A stretch of DNA of 64,000 bases from Ischnura elegans. Lineage: Eukaryota; Arthropoda; Insecta; Odonata; Coenagrionidae. Positions 12,301 to 23,250 of this stretch are shown piece after piece. A program made the position numbers and the translations under genes. Location of the stretch: assembly GCF_921293095.1 (NCBI RefSeq), contig NC_060246.1, positions 112,572,941-112,636,940 of the forward strand, in the 5' to 3' direction. The notes beneath the pieces were generated by a model. The model ran no database searches, was not told where the DNA came from, and saw only the letters and a program-made list of their open reading frames with translations. Numbering within the stretch: position 1 is the stretch's first letter; each line of letters starts with the position of its first letter.

Positions 12301-15300
12301 GCTAGTGAAGTCTATGATGTCTTCTAATTTCCATCTGCTTATCAGAGTTGTCTCCAGTTGACCCATCAAACTGCAGATATAAAATCTACATACTACCCCT
12401 GAAGCGACCTCATGAGGCATGTGGTAGAGGGGTGTTTGAATGCCATATGTTTCCAAAAAAATAAAAGAAATTTTGTATTGGAATAATTTGATTATTTGTT
12501 TAGGGTAAAAACACTATGCCTTTCTGTTCAGAAAAATATATATGTCTCTTATTTTATTATTTCTGTTTGATCTAGAAATATAGTTGGGTTCTATTCAGGC
12601 GTTGCTCTGAAAGATATATGTTCTTAATAGTTGGTAAATAATTTGACTCGATGGTCTAAAATTTTTAATTTACGCTATAATGCCTAAGGATATCTTTTGT
12701 GCCCCACTTCCTTGTTGTCTAGTTTATGAGGCTGGCCTTTTTTCGCTGTTAATATTTATTTCAGAAAAAATTATGTGCACATAAAGTATTTTTTGGTGGT
12801 ACGCTTTAGGCCATGTGCAATGCCAGCTTCAACATATTATGACCTCGAGCAATCTATTGACCACTGTTCAGTCCGATGAATAGTAGCATCTTAGCCTGTT
12901 GTCATGGCCATGACTTTTCCATTTACATTAGCCTCAAATGTCTATTATTAGGTTCAACTCATTTAAAACTTTTTAATGTGGCTAATAAATTATAATGCTT
13001 TAGATCTTGAAGGTACCACGAATAACTTATCTATTTCCGTAGTTGCACAATAAGAAGGTCATTTGTATATTCCTTGGCACCGTATGGTTGCTTCTGTGGA
13101 GGACTTCCAGTGAAAACATATTCAATGTAATGAACAGAGTCTTTGTTTTGCTCATGATGCAAACAGCCATCAAAAGAGTAAAAAATACTAACATAGAGAC
13201 CACATTTGTATTGCCTTATTCATCTCTGATTTCAGGTTTTTTTCCAATATATGTGCAACGAATAACGTGTGTTGAAATATTTCTTGTATTTTAAAACACA
13301 TGTAATATTATATTTACCAATATAAACGAGACACAGTTTTATTTTACAATACAGCATTTTACCAGTGCAATTACAGTAATGTTTTTTGATGCAATTTTAT
13401 TCTTACACTATGCCTAACCGTAACACATCAGAACGCTTCTACACAAGTTAAGAATAATTAGGAAGGGAAAATATACCATAGTCATGCATAGATGGTATGC
13501 GGCTAACCCATCATTCTGGTGTTAAAGTTGGAGGCATGAAGAAATTTGTATTATGAATTGGAAATTATCATCTTTTATCATTGGGTACGCATGGATGGAG
13601 GATTACTGTGCAATAAGTGATTGTCTGCTCTGCTCTAAATGAGCCAGTGTGAGAGGAAAGAATAATATTCCGCTGAGGGTTTTACAACTGATGATTTCAT
13701 TTGCTTACTTATGCAGATAGGTTTATAGGGTCAATCTTGTCAACCTTAAGGTTTTCATTGCATTTATCCACAATTGAAGACACTTACAGGCATTCCTATA
13801 CATTAGGGTGTCTTGAAATTACTTAAGTTCTCTAGTGTCTATGTTGGTACCTATTATTAGAGTTTGTGATACAAAAGAAAAGACCTGAATGTAGAGTATA
13901 GCCTGAAAGAATGTCTTAACCATGAAAAAAGTTTGCCTTATTATCACATTTACAATTTCTCAATCCTTCAAAACACCTGCCATTGCTGCTGCTACATTGG
14001 TGAGACCCATCTTCAAAACTCATGAACAATATGGTCATCCGGTGAAAAATGCAACCCACGCATCACATTTGCTAGTGAACCCCCTTATGCCTTGTTAACA
14101 GCTGCTTGACTTTGTGTACACATGGTGTTGTACATTCAAAATGAGTCTTTTGGTAGAAAACAACTTATGGCATGTTACGATAGTTGCTAGTTGGGAAAGC
14201 TTCTACACAATGTTGGTCTTTCTTGAAATGAACCAACAGCAAAGAAGATATTATATATGTCAGGAGACATTAAACATGTGGGAAGTCCTCTGAAAATCGA
14301 TTTCTTGAGTAATATGTAGTTTGTTCTGTGATTGATGGAGTATGTCATCAATTTTTCTAGTTCACTGTACCAACTGAAGTTATACCAAGTGAAGTTGTTT
14401 GTGAACAGAGCTTTACAATGAATATTCTGTGGAAGAAAAATCACTTGTCTTGACCAGGATGAGTGTTTGCCATAGAGTGAAACTTCTAAAAAGTCTCGCT
14501 ATGTATTCAATATGTGTAGAAAGAATGATACCTTTGGGTTCAAAGTTCTGGCACTAGCATCGGTACTGTAGCTCTATGCACACAAACATGTGGTGTTATA
14601 TTGTGTCTGGCAGCATAAGGCATCTTGCGCTCTAAAACCATCAAAAAACTGCCAGGAAGATGTTTGGTGTTTGAAATGGTGTAAAACTCAGCGTGAATTT
14701 GGGTTCAGTTACTGGTCAACGCAAATAATCCGTTTAATAATTCAGATTTTAAGTGCATTTGTGGGTGATTCTGTAATGATACACCACTGGCTAGTTGTGG
14801 TTATTCACTGAATAACTGTACAGTGAAGTTGATATTTTTCTGGTCCAAACAGAGTTTTTAAAAGAGGTTTTACTGTATTTCATTGTTTTTGGTTTTTTAC
14901 ATATTTGAGCTTATAAGTGTTTTATTTATTTATTTCCATTACCCCATAAACAGCACATTTACGGCCTTTACAATGGGGAATTAACAATTGACAATGAAGG
15001 ACATTCACACACGCCCATGCCCTGGATAAGGGTAACTTACCCAGGCGGGACTCGAACCCGCGACCTTCGGTTTGGCAGTCGAGGACTTTACCCCGCCGCC
15101 ACCGAGGCTGGCGGGGTAAAGTACTATTTCTGTACTACTTTCTGTACTATTTTCTTTCCTTGTCAGGGATCATGCTGGGGGGAACAAGAATTTGGTGAAA
15201 ATGGCCACAGGTTTGGGTGATGCTTGCCCTCAGCTGTGTGTGATGGGTGGTGATGACAGAATCGAGGCGCTCACTAAGAAAGTCTCACATGGAGAGGAGT

Positions 15301-18300
15301 TCAACCTTGGATCCCTCTCTGTCCGTTGCCTTTCCACGCCCTGCCACACATCGGGTCACATCTGTTACTATGTTTCTGGAGCAAATCATCCTCCCGTAGT
15401 GTTCACTGGTAAGCTGTAGTGTATTGAGTACCTTTTTGCGTGTATTAGTGTGTTCAATTAAGTTTTTATTGCCTTCACTTTGGATATAATGCAGACTCAA
15501 TTCTGAATCTTTTTATTGTCAATAGTTATTGGCAGTCTCAAAGGTAGGAACTGTGATTTTGTGGCCAATAATTTAACTATGTGGTGCAAAACTAAGTTCC
15601 CACTGTTTGTCTATAGATGATTACAGATCATTAACAGCATGAACTATAAAGCTTAGGCATTTGGTAAACAAACTGCTCAACGATGAAGGTGAGTTTGTTT
15701 TGGTGACATATCCTAATTGTTGCGTGAAAATGTCTGAGTTTGCTCCGAATAATTGTTGTTTTTGGGGAGAATTGATTTTCTTCTTTCAATTGAAGAAAAC
15801 GCCATCTAAAGGGCACTGAGAGCTCCATAAAGTGTACAGAGTTGATGCTCTGAGTGATACAACATGCTGTGATTGGTTCTGTTGCTTCAAAGATAGTCAT
15901 TTCTAAGTTAATGACTGTCTGCATAAAGGAAGGCCAAAATCCTTCGAAGACGCTCAAATGGAGGTATTGCTTGATGATGATCCATGAAACTCAAGAAGAG
16001 CTTGTTTCATCACTGTGAGTTATCCGCTAAGCCATTTCCAAGCAATTGCATGCAATGGGAATGATTTAAAATGAAGGAACTTGAGTTTTTTGTGATTTGA
16101 AGCCAAGGGACGTTGAGCATAGTTTTTTTGCATGTGAAAAACTGTTCTAGCAGCAAAAAATGAAGTTTTTCTTCATCGTGTCTTGAAGGGTGATGAAAAA
16201 TTGATTCATCACAAAAACTTTCCCTCCAAAAAGAGGGAAGAAAGTCATGGGGACTGCCTGGTCATACCTCTACTTCATTGGCTTCGCCAAGTACTCTTGC
16301 TGTGAAGGTTATGCTGTATATTTGGTGGGATCAGCTCAGTGTTATTTGTGAATTGTTAAAACAAAAAAAAAACAATACTGGGGAATGATATCGACTTCAA
16401 TTGATGCAATTGAGCCGAGCACTGTGTGAAAAACAGCCGCAGTGGAGCAGAGGTACGACAAAGTGATTCTACCACAGAACAACACTCCAATTCATGTTGC
16501 CAAACCCTTTAAAACTTACTGGGAAGTACTCAAATGGGAAGTCCTAACTCACCTTCCATATTCCTCAGATATTCGGTCGTACAATTATGAGTTGTTGCGT
16601 TGTATGTCTCATGGTCTGACTGGTCAGCAGTTCTACTCACATGAAGACATCAAAAAATTGCTTGATTTGTGGATAGCCTCAAAAGATGAACTCTTTTACT
16701 GTAATGGTAATTGAGCTCTGCCAGAAAGATGGGGAAAAGTTGTAGCTAGCAATGAAAATGCTTTGAATTATTCATTTGTCATAATTTTTCACAATAAAGT
16801 TGTAGTTTCATGAAAAAAAGTGTGAACTTAGTTGCCTACTTTATAGATGCTTGAGAATTCCTGCTTAAATTACAAGCATTGGTGGCCAAGATGTATATTA
16901 TGTCTAAGTGATTAAATTATGTTGAGCTGTCTGTTGTAGCAATGAGGGAAGCTCTGGATGAGTGCTTCGGCCATGTAAGTGTTTGGATTGCTTTTAACTA
17001 AATTCCTTAACACGTTCAGGGAGATGTGACCCACTGGGGGGCCGGACAAATTAACACCGTTCATTACTGCTGCGCCTGCAAGGAATGACCTTGTTTGTTG
17101 TTATTGCTCATGTGGACATATTGTTAGGATATTATGATTTTTTTCGGACCGAATTTTGTAATTAAAATTTAGTTTCTTGATTTTACATAATTCATAGTAA
17201 TTCTTGAAAATTTAATTATGAGCATTCACACTAACAATACATTAATCCCCTGGACTGGGAATTAAATCACAGACTTGTTTCTTTCGGGGGCATTGAGCAT
17301 ACCACTAGGTTATCCAGGTTCCTTCATTCTCATGGCCTTCTTTACCTGGGTTAATAGTGCTAGGTGTTAGGCCCTTGAAGGATGACCACATCAGGGAGAA
17401 TGGGTGGCCCATGGTCCATGAACCTTGGTTTAGAATTGACATTGGAATCAAGGAACATGGGCAGCGTAGTGGTCAGTACTATAGCCAGGAAAGACTAAGG
17501 CCTGTGATTAGAATCCCAGTCTGGGCAATAACAGAAACCTTATGCGAGTGATAAGGAAGATGAACGGCATTGGTGGTAATGTTTAAAATCTTCACTTCAA
17601 AATTGCATTTTAATGAAGATTTAACCCTTTGCCATTCAGATGATTACTTTGTTTTTTGAAACCAGTCCACATATTCCTGACTGTGGTACCCTAACGATGT
17701 TTGAATTTGTTCCCCGAGAGTTGATCTCACATACTGTGTTTGTTGTTCGTAGTCTGTATGTGTGTGCAATCTTAACCCATACTACCTTACCTGTGTCCTT
17801 ACAAGGGGTTAATCTTTGCAAAGGGTCTTTACAAATTGAGAGTGTGTATTTGTGAATGGTTTCCGGCTAAGAGGCTGTGATTGGTCTCTGGTGTTAATTG
17901 CTTCTTTCCGGCAAATCAAAACAGTAAATCACCTTACCTTTGACAAGGTCTTAAACGTTTTGGTCATTGGAGTTAATCTTTTTGTTTGACTATTTAAGCT
18001 GTGACGCTCACCTACCCTGTTCTACCTTACACAGGATTAGTTTTTTTCATTTTCTTTCAGCATTGTTTGGTCATACCTTGTATATATTAGCAGAAATTCC
18101 TAATACCTCATCTACACCTACTTTTACTACTACATCTACACCTCACCTATTTCCTCACCCTCATCTTAACAATAGGCTTATTCTCACTGGCAAAAACTCC
18201 AATGCACACCACTGGACTCAACTATCCTCTGAATAGCATCCTCAAATGGCTCAAAGCTAGTCCAATGTAAGGATGCTGAATAGCTTTAAGTGCCCTGCTA

Positions 18301-20587
18301 ACCTTCCATAGTGTAGGATGCCTTTATTTTTGTTTTCACCGTGTTGTAGTTGTGAAAAAGACTACAGTTTCTGCTGCATTACAGCTGGTGTCATCAAGTC
18401 TAAGTACTTAATGCTGTATTGTGCTCACCATTATATAGCACACTGAGGTGTCTCATCTCTGATTGGTTTTAGAGTTTGCTCTTGGGCCTGTAATATCAGA
18501 GTTAGAATCAAATAATGTATTCCTGGTGTTTACCGGGCTGCATATCTAATCCCAACACCCATATTATTTATCAAAATGCATGTTCTCACTCTAATTAGTT
18601 GCAAGGCTGGGCTGCATGAATATTAAAGTCAAAATATGATATCAAGTACTTAGGCCTGAAGAAACCCACTGGAATGCAGCAGAAACTGTCTTTTACAGCT
18701 CTATGATGCAGTGGAAGCTGAAAAATGCTGCTTGCATTGCGGAAGCGCTGCAGAAGTCTTCACACCAACCTTCCATAGTTTATTCATGGTGAGGGTTCTG
18801 CTGTCAGTAAAATTCAAAGAGCAACGTCCATCACGTTACCTGGCCAGTCTAATTTCTTGTCTGAGTTCATTGAAAACTGCAGAAAACAAACAAGCTGATG
18901 AGTTTCTCTGTACCTCTCTTCTAACTGTTGCTGAAGTAGTGAAAAATTTTATGAAGTCTGAGTCTTCAATATTTCTCGTTATTTATTCCATTTGAAGTTG
19001 TGCAAAACATCTTTCCCACGCTTGTGTCTTAACTTTTTTTTGTACCTAGTAGACGTAATAAATAAATGTTTCTTCTAGGTGATACTCTCTTCATTGCTGG
19101 ATGTGGAAGGTTCTTTGAGGGAACTCCTAATCAAATGTACACTGCATTAGTGGAGATATTGGGAAACCTTCCTGACAATACGGTGAGCATTATAGTGGTG
19201 GTTTTGGTTGCTCATTATGTGCCATTGAACTTGTTAAGCATTGAAATTTATCTCTAAAAAACACCAAAAATTCAGTATAGTAATAGAGGATACATGAGAT
19301 GTATCATCACATTTTAGGTTAAGATCCTTAACAAATAATTTCATATTTAAAATTAACAGCAGACAAGGCAAGAACTTCAGGTCAGTTTTACCCCATAAGA
19401 TAATTTTTGTTTTGAAGATTTTTACAGCTTCTTTTATCTATCTTGTTGGCTCCTTTCGGGAAATGCTGTGCTGAAAACATTTTTGTCCCGATCTTATATG
19501 TGATTCGTTATCTCATTGTTGGCCCGATTTGAATTTCCCATGGAAGGCAATAGCCATTAGGCATTAGATTGGGCCAGGAACCCTTTATATATCTGGCTGA
19601 GGTTATATCCATCCACCCAACTGAAATTATTTGGCCTTTTTGCTATTTAGACAGCTTCACATATAAGGCATGGAAGGTAATCTTCTGTCTTCGCCAATAC
19701 CTGTGTATGGTTAAACATTATTTTATGCCCAGGACTGGAGGAGTAATGTTCTGCGACTGCTAATGCCTCCTATTATTTCAATGTTTCCCTCTCATTCTCT
19801 TGAAAATGCTCTTAGTAGGAGGAGTGAAAGGTTGAGTGGTAAATGCTATGGATTGTTGAAATGTGCAAGAGATGGTCATTAAACTTGTTGCAGTGTCCTA
19901 ATGTTTTCTGGTCTCAATTTACTGCTTGCAGTTTAAAGTTGATAAAAAAAATTCTTGAAGGATATATCATTAATTATGACAAATTTATATCCCAGCGGAG
20001 AATGAGTAAAGATATATGGCATTTTAATTCAAAGTAATGTCTTTCTATACCAGAATACTTACTACTTCCTCTAGCTAATGTATATATGTACTCTATAAAT
20101 TATTGATGAAGACAGTTTTAAATATATATGATCTAACAATATTGGGAACTGCAAGTGCATGATTGAAATTTCTATTGCATTTACAGCAAGTGTATTGTGG
20201 TCATGAATACACAATCCAAAACCTGAAATATGCTCAGCATGTGGAACCTGCCAATGAAAATATTCAGGATAAAATGTCTTGGGCCCATTCGAAGCGAAGC
20301 AAAGAAGAACCAACAGTGCCTTCAACCATTGGTAATTATTGTAGCTGTTACCAAATTTTGCCTTATTATTGTCGTAGGTTTCAGTGAAATTTGCTGTTTA
20401 TACTCTGTGAGCCTCGTATGTGTATGAGCATCTCAATGCTTGTTGCTTGCCTATAGGGGAGGAGAAGCTGATCAACCCTTTTATGCGTGTCCTTGACCCT
20501 GCAGTGCAGCAACATGCTGGCCAGAATGAACCTATAGCCACCATGGGATTCATTCGTACCGAGAAGGACAGCTTCAAAGCTCGGTAG
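9364..20587 (+). CDS. HAGH: Hydroxyacylglutathione hydrolase (glyoxalase II), mitochondrial, 7 exons
   Basis: The gene hydrolyses S-lactoylglutathione to lactate and glutathione, the second step of methylglyoxal detoxification, using a two-metal metallo-beta-lactamase site. Coding exons are 9364-9433, 9539-9648, 9743-9864, 15167-15408, 19079-19182, 20187-20331 and 20457-20587. All have GT-AG borders and consistent phases, giving 307 aa, almost the length of human HAGH. Metal ligands are all present: THHHWDH gives H98, H100, D102 and H103; H161 lies in TPCHTSGH, D183 in FTGDTLF and H222 in YCGHEYT. NPFMR near residue 271 is the usual glutathione-side motif. Residues 1-44 form a basic leader without acids until its end, fitting mitochondrial import. 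M45 (ATG at 9601) opens [13 protein letters not shown], the usual cytosolic start. Start 9364 was chosen because exon 1 joins in frame and has A at -3. Intron 3 holds a SINE and intron 4 holds a mariner fossil. Confidence 0.97.
9865..14936 (+). other. HAGH intron 3, first 5 kb
   Basis: AT-rich intron sequence. The short open frames here (for example 9859-10128 minus and 14187-14444 minus) have no recognisable domains and no exon fits the HAGH reading frame. Nothing else is identified. Confidence 0.5.
14937..15118 (-). mobile_element. tRNA-derived SINE in HAGH intron 3
   Basis: Read on the minus strand, the block has a tRNA-like head containing GTCGCGGGTTCGAGTCCCGC, a near-perfect B box. An A-box-like TGGCGGCGGGGTAAAG lies about 50 bp before it, and a tRNA-unrelated body runs to about 14937. 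The cloverleaf is not complete, so this is a SINE and not a tRNA gene. Its head lies only about 50 bp upstream of HAGH exon 4. Confidence 0.7.
15580..16843 (+). mobile_element. Decayed mariner-family element (maT/cecropia-like) in HAGH intron 4
   Basis: The ends share an inverted repeat around AACTAAGTTC, next to TA dinucleotides at 15578-15579 and 16844-16845. The length (about 1.26 kb) is normal for mariner. The 3' half keeps an open frame at about 16448-16714 ([54 protein letters not shown]) that aligns with mariner transposases. The catalytic HDN is replaced by PQNN and the third D by R-S-Y, so the enzyme is dead. Earlier blocks such as [12 protein letters not shown] and [12 protein letters not shown] remain but are broken by many stops and frame changes. 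It is an old neutral insertion, oriented with the host gene. Confidence 0.85.
17240..17345 (-). mobile_element. SINE-like fragment in HAGH intron 4
   Basis: On the minus strand the block reads like a tRNA-derived head: TAACCTAGTGGTATGCTC as an A-box region, then a worn B box around GATTTAATTCCCAGTCCAGG. The tail was not defined. Confidence 0.5.
17455..17590 (+). mobile_element. SINE-like fragment in HAGH intron 4
   Basis: GCAGCGTAGTGGTCAGTAC resembles a tRNA A-box region and GTGATTAGAATCCCAGTCTG resembles the B box. The order and spacing are those of a SINE head. The element is worn and its 3' end is unclear. Confidence 0.5.
17591..19078 (+). other. HAGH intron 4, 3' part
   Basis: No conserved coding or RNA feature was found. 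Open frames at 17640-17855 and 18711-18995 do not resemble any family I know and do not join the HAGH frame. Confidence 0.45.
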
Positions 20588-21110
20588 AAAGCTCAAATTG
20601 TGTGCTTATAGTGTGGAAAGATTGCTATTGTGTTACAAATGGTCGTAGTTGTGGACTAAGTTTTCTTTTGGTATTAGTTTCTGTAATTTCTGTTTGAAGT
20701 ATTGATTGTATGAATTGGAGCGAATATGAATTGTAAATAATTTTTGTATCCTTACTACCTGATTTTGTTGGTAAAATTTTTCTCAAGTAGTTTAGTAGTC
20801 AAGTCATAGCAGAATGGTTACTTTGAAGACTAATACATACGTTCTCCCTAAGAATTGGGCATTAATTTCAATAACTTTTACAAAGAAAATTTTATATTTT
20901 ATTACAAAATCGTACAAAAATTATAAATATAACTAATAAGATGAACTGCATAGCCAAATATGATCTGTAGAAGATTGATAATATCTATGAACTGAAAAAA
21001 CAATTTTAAATTTCGACCAGCTCCAATGTTCACTCAGTTTCACAACATCCAGCACTTCCTACAATAAACATAATCTATCATCACGTCACTTATCTTCAAA
21101 TTCACTCAGG
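20588..21110. other. Convergent 3' ends of HAGH (+) and the INO80F-like gene (-)
   Basis: This 523 bp interval holds both 3' untranslated regions. On the minus strand an AATAAA hexamer (TTTATT at 20898-20903) lies about 210 bp after the INO80F-like stop. No clean AATAAA was seen on the plus strand close to the HAGH stop, so HAGH may use a variant signal or extend further. Confidence 0.6.
20898..20903 (-). terminator. Candidate polyadenylation signal of the INO80F-like gene
   Basis: AATAAA on the minus strand, about 210 bp downstream of the stop codon at 21111-21113. The cleavage site is not visible from sequence. Confidence 0.5.
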
Positions 21111-22422
21111 TCAGCTCGAAGAATCATCCGCTGGAAAATGTGAAAATTTAGGTCGAGAGCTGTACATCTGCATGTCAGCAGAATACTTTTCTTTCTGCTT
21201 CTCATATTTATCATAGTAAACCTGAAAATCAACGAGAGTATGATTGAAAGTGTTTTAGCATGACACTGACAACTGGATGTCTTAAGAATAACGATTTACC
21301 TAACCCCGAGATGCTCGACATAACTTCACTAAATATACCATTAATCAAGGAATCATGAGTAATGAAGAATGAGTAAGTCATGAAATTCGCTCTCACTTAA
21401 ATAGCATTCAGTAAATGATAACATTCACTTACCGTTATTGGGTAACAACAATCCAGAAAGCAGGTAAAAAGAAAATTAACTAAATTTGAGAAATCCATCA
21501 TAATAAAGTGGTAACTCTAAAGAAGAGTTAAATTAGGGCAAAATAAACACTACACAATATCAGAATCAAACCAATGGTGCACAACCTTCTTATCATCATT
21601 GGTGAGACTATTCCATCGGCTGGCCAATAACTTTGTTAGTTCTTGCTTGCTTAAATCTGCCTCTTGACCACTTCCAATATTCGTATACTGCTCGGATACC
21701 AGTGGTCTCTGCTCCTGGCAAAACTGGAAATACGGGTTAGCAGGCCGTTTAGGAGCACTTGGATCCCTGTCTTTTCCATCTTTATTTTTCCTCTTAGAGG
21801 AACTAGGAGTGCCTCCACCAGTACCACCCTTCCCTCTGGGAGTTTTTTCCGAATTTACAGTGGAGGAGGTTGAACTAGAGGCCTGAAAAAGTAACAACTC
21901 ATAAAGACTACTGACAATAACTGTATTTCCATATACAAATACGAGCCACAATAAAATTCTATACCTTAACCTGAGGACTTAATTTGTTCGGCTCTGGATT
22001 CTTGTGTGTCTGAGGAATCAAAACTGGAGGCTCTTCTGCAAGATGGAGCGAAAGGGGAACATTTCTCCAACTATCTCCATGCTTATCCAACCGCGCCATC
22101 AAAAACCTTTTAACAACCAATTTTCAATAAGCAAATGATTAACATACATTATAATCACAATGCTAATGTGCCTCCTTACTTTCTTTCTTTCCGGGCTCTT
22201 CGAAGCATCTTCCGTACTCTTTGAATGCGATTGACCAGTCTCTCGTTGTCCTGGAATATAAAATTGCAACTTAGTAGCAACGACAAAAGGAAAAACACCC
22301 GTAGTATAAATATTATTTAGTACCTGTTGCATTGCGGTGCACCTTTCTAATAGAATATGGAACTTTCTACAGTATGGATCCACTTCTACATCATCTATTT
22401 CATCTTCTGTTTCATCTGACAT
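21111..22422 (-). CDS. TFPT/INO80F-like protein with C-terminal HMG box (probable INO80 complex subunit), 5 exons
   Basis: Exons in order of translation are 22422-22324, 22250-22180, 22106-21971, 21882-21586 and 21221-21111. All have GT-AG borders and matching phases and give 237 aa. Residues 1-15 are strongly acidic (MSDETEDEIDDVEVD). Residues 16-72 include ERLVNRIQRVRKMLRRAR and KERKFLMARLDKHGDSWR, which parallel the helical part of human TFPT (INO80F). Residues 103-141 are a Ser/Gly/Lys linker. Residues 142-221 are an HMG box (DPSAPKRPANPYFQFCQEQR at its start, LASRWNSLTNDDKK, then VYYDKYEKQKEKY from the last exon). Yeast Nhp10 is an HMG-box INO80 subunit, so the combination suits INO80, with nuclear, DNA-binding action as the inferred role. 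The start at 22422 is preferred; an in-frame ATG at 22446 would add eight residues. An unrelated HMGB-type protein is the alternative. Confidence 0.9.
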
Positions 22423-23250
22423 GACGTTGGAACTTAATATGATCATAGTTCAAGAGAAGAATTCCGGGAACATGAAAAGTATACAGTCTTATTCATTAGC
22501 GGATAACCAATTAAAATTTACACGGATTATCACTATCAACATTTGAAAATCAGATATCCTACAATATTGTGTCCAGGCAACTAGATTTATGTCGTTTTCC
22601 TGATGTTACAATGCACATTTATGTTGTTTTCTATTGAGCGTAAAAATTTGCACTGAAACAGTTGAGGTACGATATTCGTACCACACATCGAATTCGTGCT
22701 TCGAAAATAATCGATATTGCTAAGCGGCGTTCTGCTGGTTCTGCTTTCCGTGGAAGGGATTCGTTTTCAGCTTTGCAGGCGAGAGGTTACTTCGCACTCT
22801 TGTTTCGTTGTCATTAAAGGGGTTTATTGTTTGGTTTTACGTAGAGTAACTGATATAGGTTATTTTTAGTGGTTTCTGTTTGGAGGAAGAATATTACATA
22901 ATCGGAATATTTTTCTTATAACTATCTTATTAGTGGAAACGAAACTCTTTCGATCAGGGTGTCATTGCGCATACTCAATTATTTTTTGTGAATTTTGCCG
23001 AATACTTGCGATATTGTGTTTAAGCGTGAAGGTTGTATATTTGAATGTTTTCGTCATTGTGATGATCCTTCATTCTGGTTTTCCATCTCGTCGCGATTTT
23101 TTTAATTTCTGTCTCTAGCTAATAATTCTCCGGATTGTGTTGACTCCAAAAATTAGGACTTTGTATCACCTGTATCCATCGTCGAAGTGTGTGGGAACCA
23201 ATGACCTTAAACTACGTGGGAGAGCATCAATGATTTGGTAGCACGCATAG
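22423..23250 (+). promoter_or_regulatory. INO80F-like promoter region and candidate divergent non-coding exon
   Basis: The minus-strand INO80F-like gene begins at 22422. Going right, a moderately GC-rich stretch (22720-22830) could serve both strands. At 23241-23260 the sequence GCACGCATAG is followed by GTGAGTATTT, a strong 5' splice site on the plus strand, suggesting an untranslated first exon ending at 23250. No coding frame in this stretch looks real. No acceptor partner was identified. Confidence 0.4.

Noticed and set aside
15040-15115. tRNA gene on the minus strand
   Set aside because: The B box is excellent but no complete cloverleaf or acceptor stem forms, and a SINE body follows.
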